A stretch of DNA of 38,742 nt from a virus, in IMG/VR virus record IMGVR_UViG_3300019142_000036, positions 1-38,742 of that record, one strand, 5' to 3'. Under the pieces are notes generated by a model. The model was not told where the DNA came from, ran no database searches, and worked only from the letters and a program-made list of their open reading frames with translations. This document shows, one piece after another, positions 38,558 through 38,742 of the stretch. How positions within the stretch are numbered: position 1 is the stretch's first letter; each line of letters begins with the position of its first letter. Position numbers and translations under genes: made by a program.

Positions 38558-38742
38558 AACGCCACCGTTGCGCCGTCGACGCCGGCGAGGTCGGGGCCCG
38601 GGTCCTCGGGCGGGTCGGTTTCCTCGCCGGCCACGTCCTCGCGTAGATCCCCCGGGTCGTCGTAGTTGATGTCCGGTGTCGGCGCGGGTGGCGGTGTGCT
38701 CAGCGAATACATCTGCTCGGCAGTATTCGGATCGATCGTCAT
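38554..38742 (-). CDS. Small acidic protein upstream of the endolysin
   Basis: This 62-aa protein (MTIDPNTAEQMYSLSTPPPAPTPDINYDDPGDLREDVAGEETDPPEDP...) is Pro/Asp/Glu-rich and probably disordered. Its ATG is the last codon of the window, so the upstream RBS is not visible. Its stop overlaps the endolysin GTG, so the two are coupled. The function is unknown, possibly a structural or lysis accessory. Confidence 0.6.
   Translation of the reverse strand: MTIDPNTAEQMYSLSTPPPAPTPDINYDDPGDLREDVAGEETDPPEDPGPDLAGVDGATVAL

Overview
The window looks like one complete or nearly complete temperate siphophage (a prophage, or a phage genome opened next to its integrase) from a high-GC actinobacterium. The codon use, the many GTG starts, the ATGA/GTGA stop-start overlaps and several gene families typical of actinobacterial phages support this. 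A Micromonospora-like host is a guess, not something shown. The window starts on the first base of the integrase and ends on the start codon of the last minus-strand gene, so att sites and host flanks lie outside.

Layout. 1-960 (+): tyrosine integrase. 20386 down to 1011 (-): the late operon, read leftwards. It runs HNH endonuclease, three small proteins, small and large terminase, portal, protease, capsid, head-tail connectors, tail tube, tail chaperone pair with a -1 frameshift, tape measure, minor tail proteins, a collagen-like tail protein, a seven-repeat beta-propeller protein, a coiled-coil membrane protein and a membrane-anchored collagen-like protein. A hicA-hicB toxin-antitoxin pair (18699-19315, +) sits inside this operon on the opposite strand. 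20461-20536 (-): a tRNA-like gene with an enlarged anticodon loop. 20979-22624 (+): a three-gene operon led by an XRE/helical-repeat regulator.

34721 down to 22634 (-): the early/replication operon. It holds two small proteins, a short sliding-clamp-like protein, a UvrD-like helicase, two conserved small proteins, a Cas4/RecB-type nuclease, a conserved Ala-rich protein, an OB-fold-like protein, a primase-polymerase/helicase, an HNH endonuclease, a PD-(D/E)XK-like nuclease and several small zinc-ribbon proteins. Directly downstream of the primase-helicase is a 180-bp array of twelve TGTCGCG-type heptamers in dyads, next to a DnaA-box-like site. This is the best candidate for the phage origin or another multi-site control locus.

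34808-35627: a divergent pair of XRE regulators, the likely lysis-lysogeny switch. 35749-36927: a small membrane protein, a GntR/UTRA regulator and a 38-aa leader ORF whose ribosome binding site lies inside a predicted hairpin. 37246-38742: holin and a Cys-rich protein (+), facing the endolysin and an acidic protein (-). If the ends are joined through attP, the endolysin follows the tail genes and the integrase lies between them, as expected for a phage that integrates beside its lysis module.

All functions are read from translated motifs and gene order. No database search was run.
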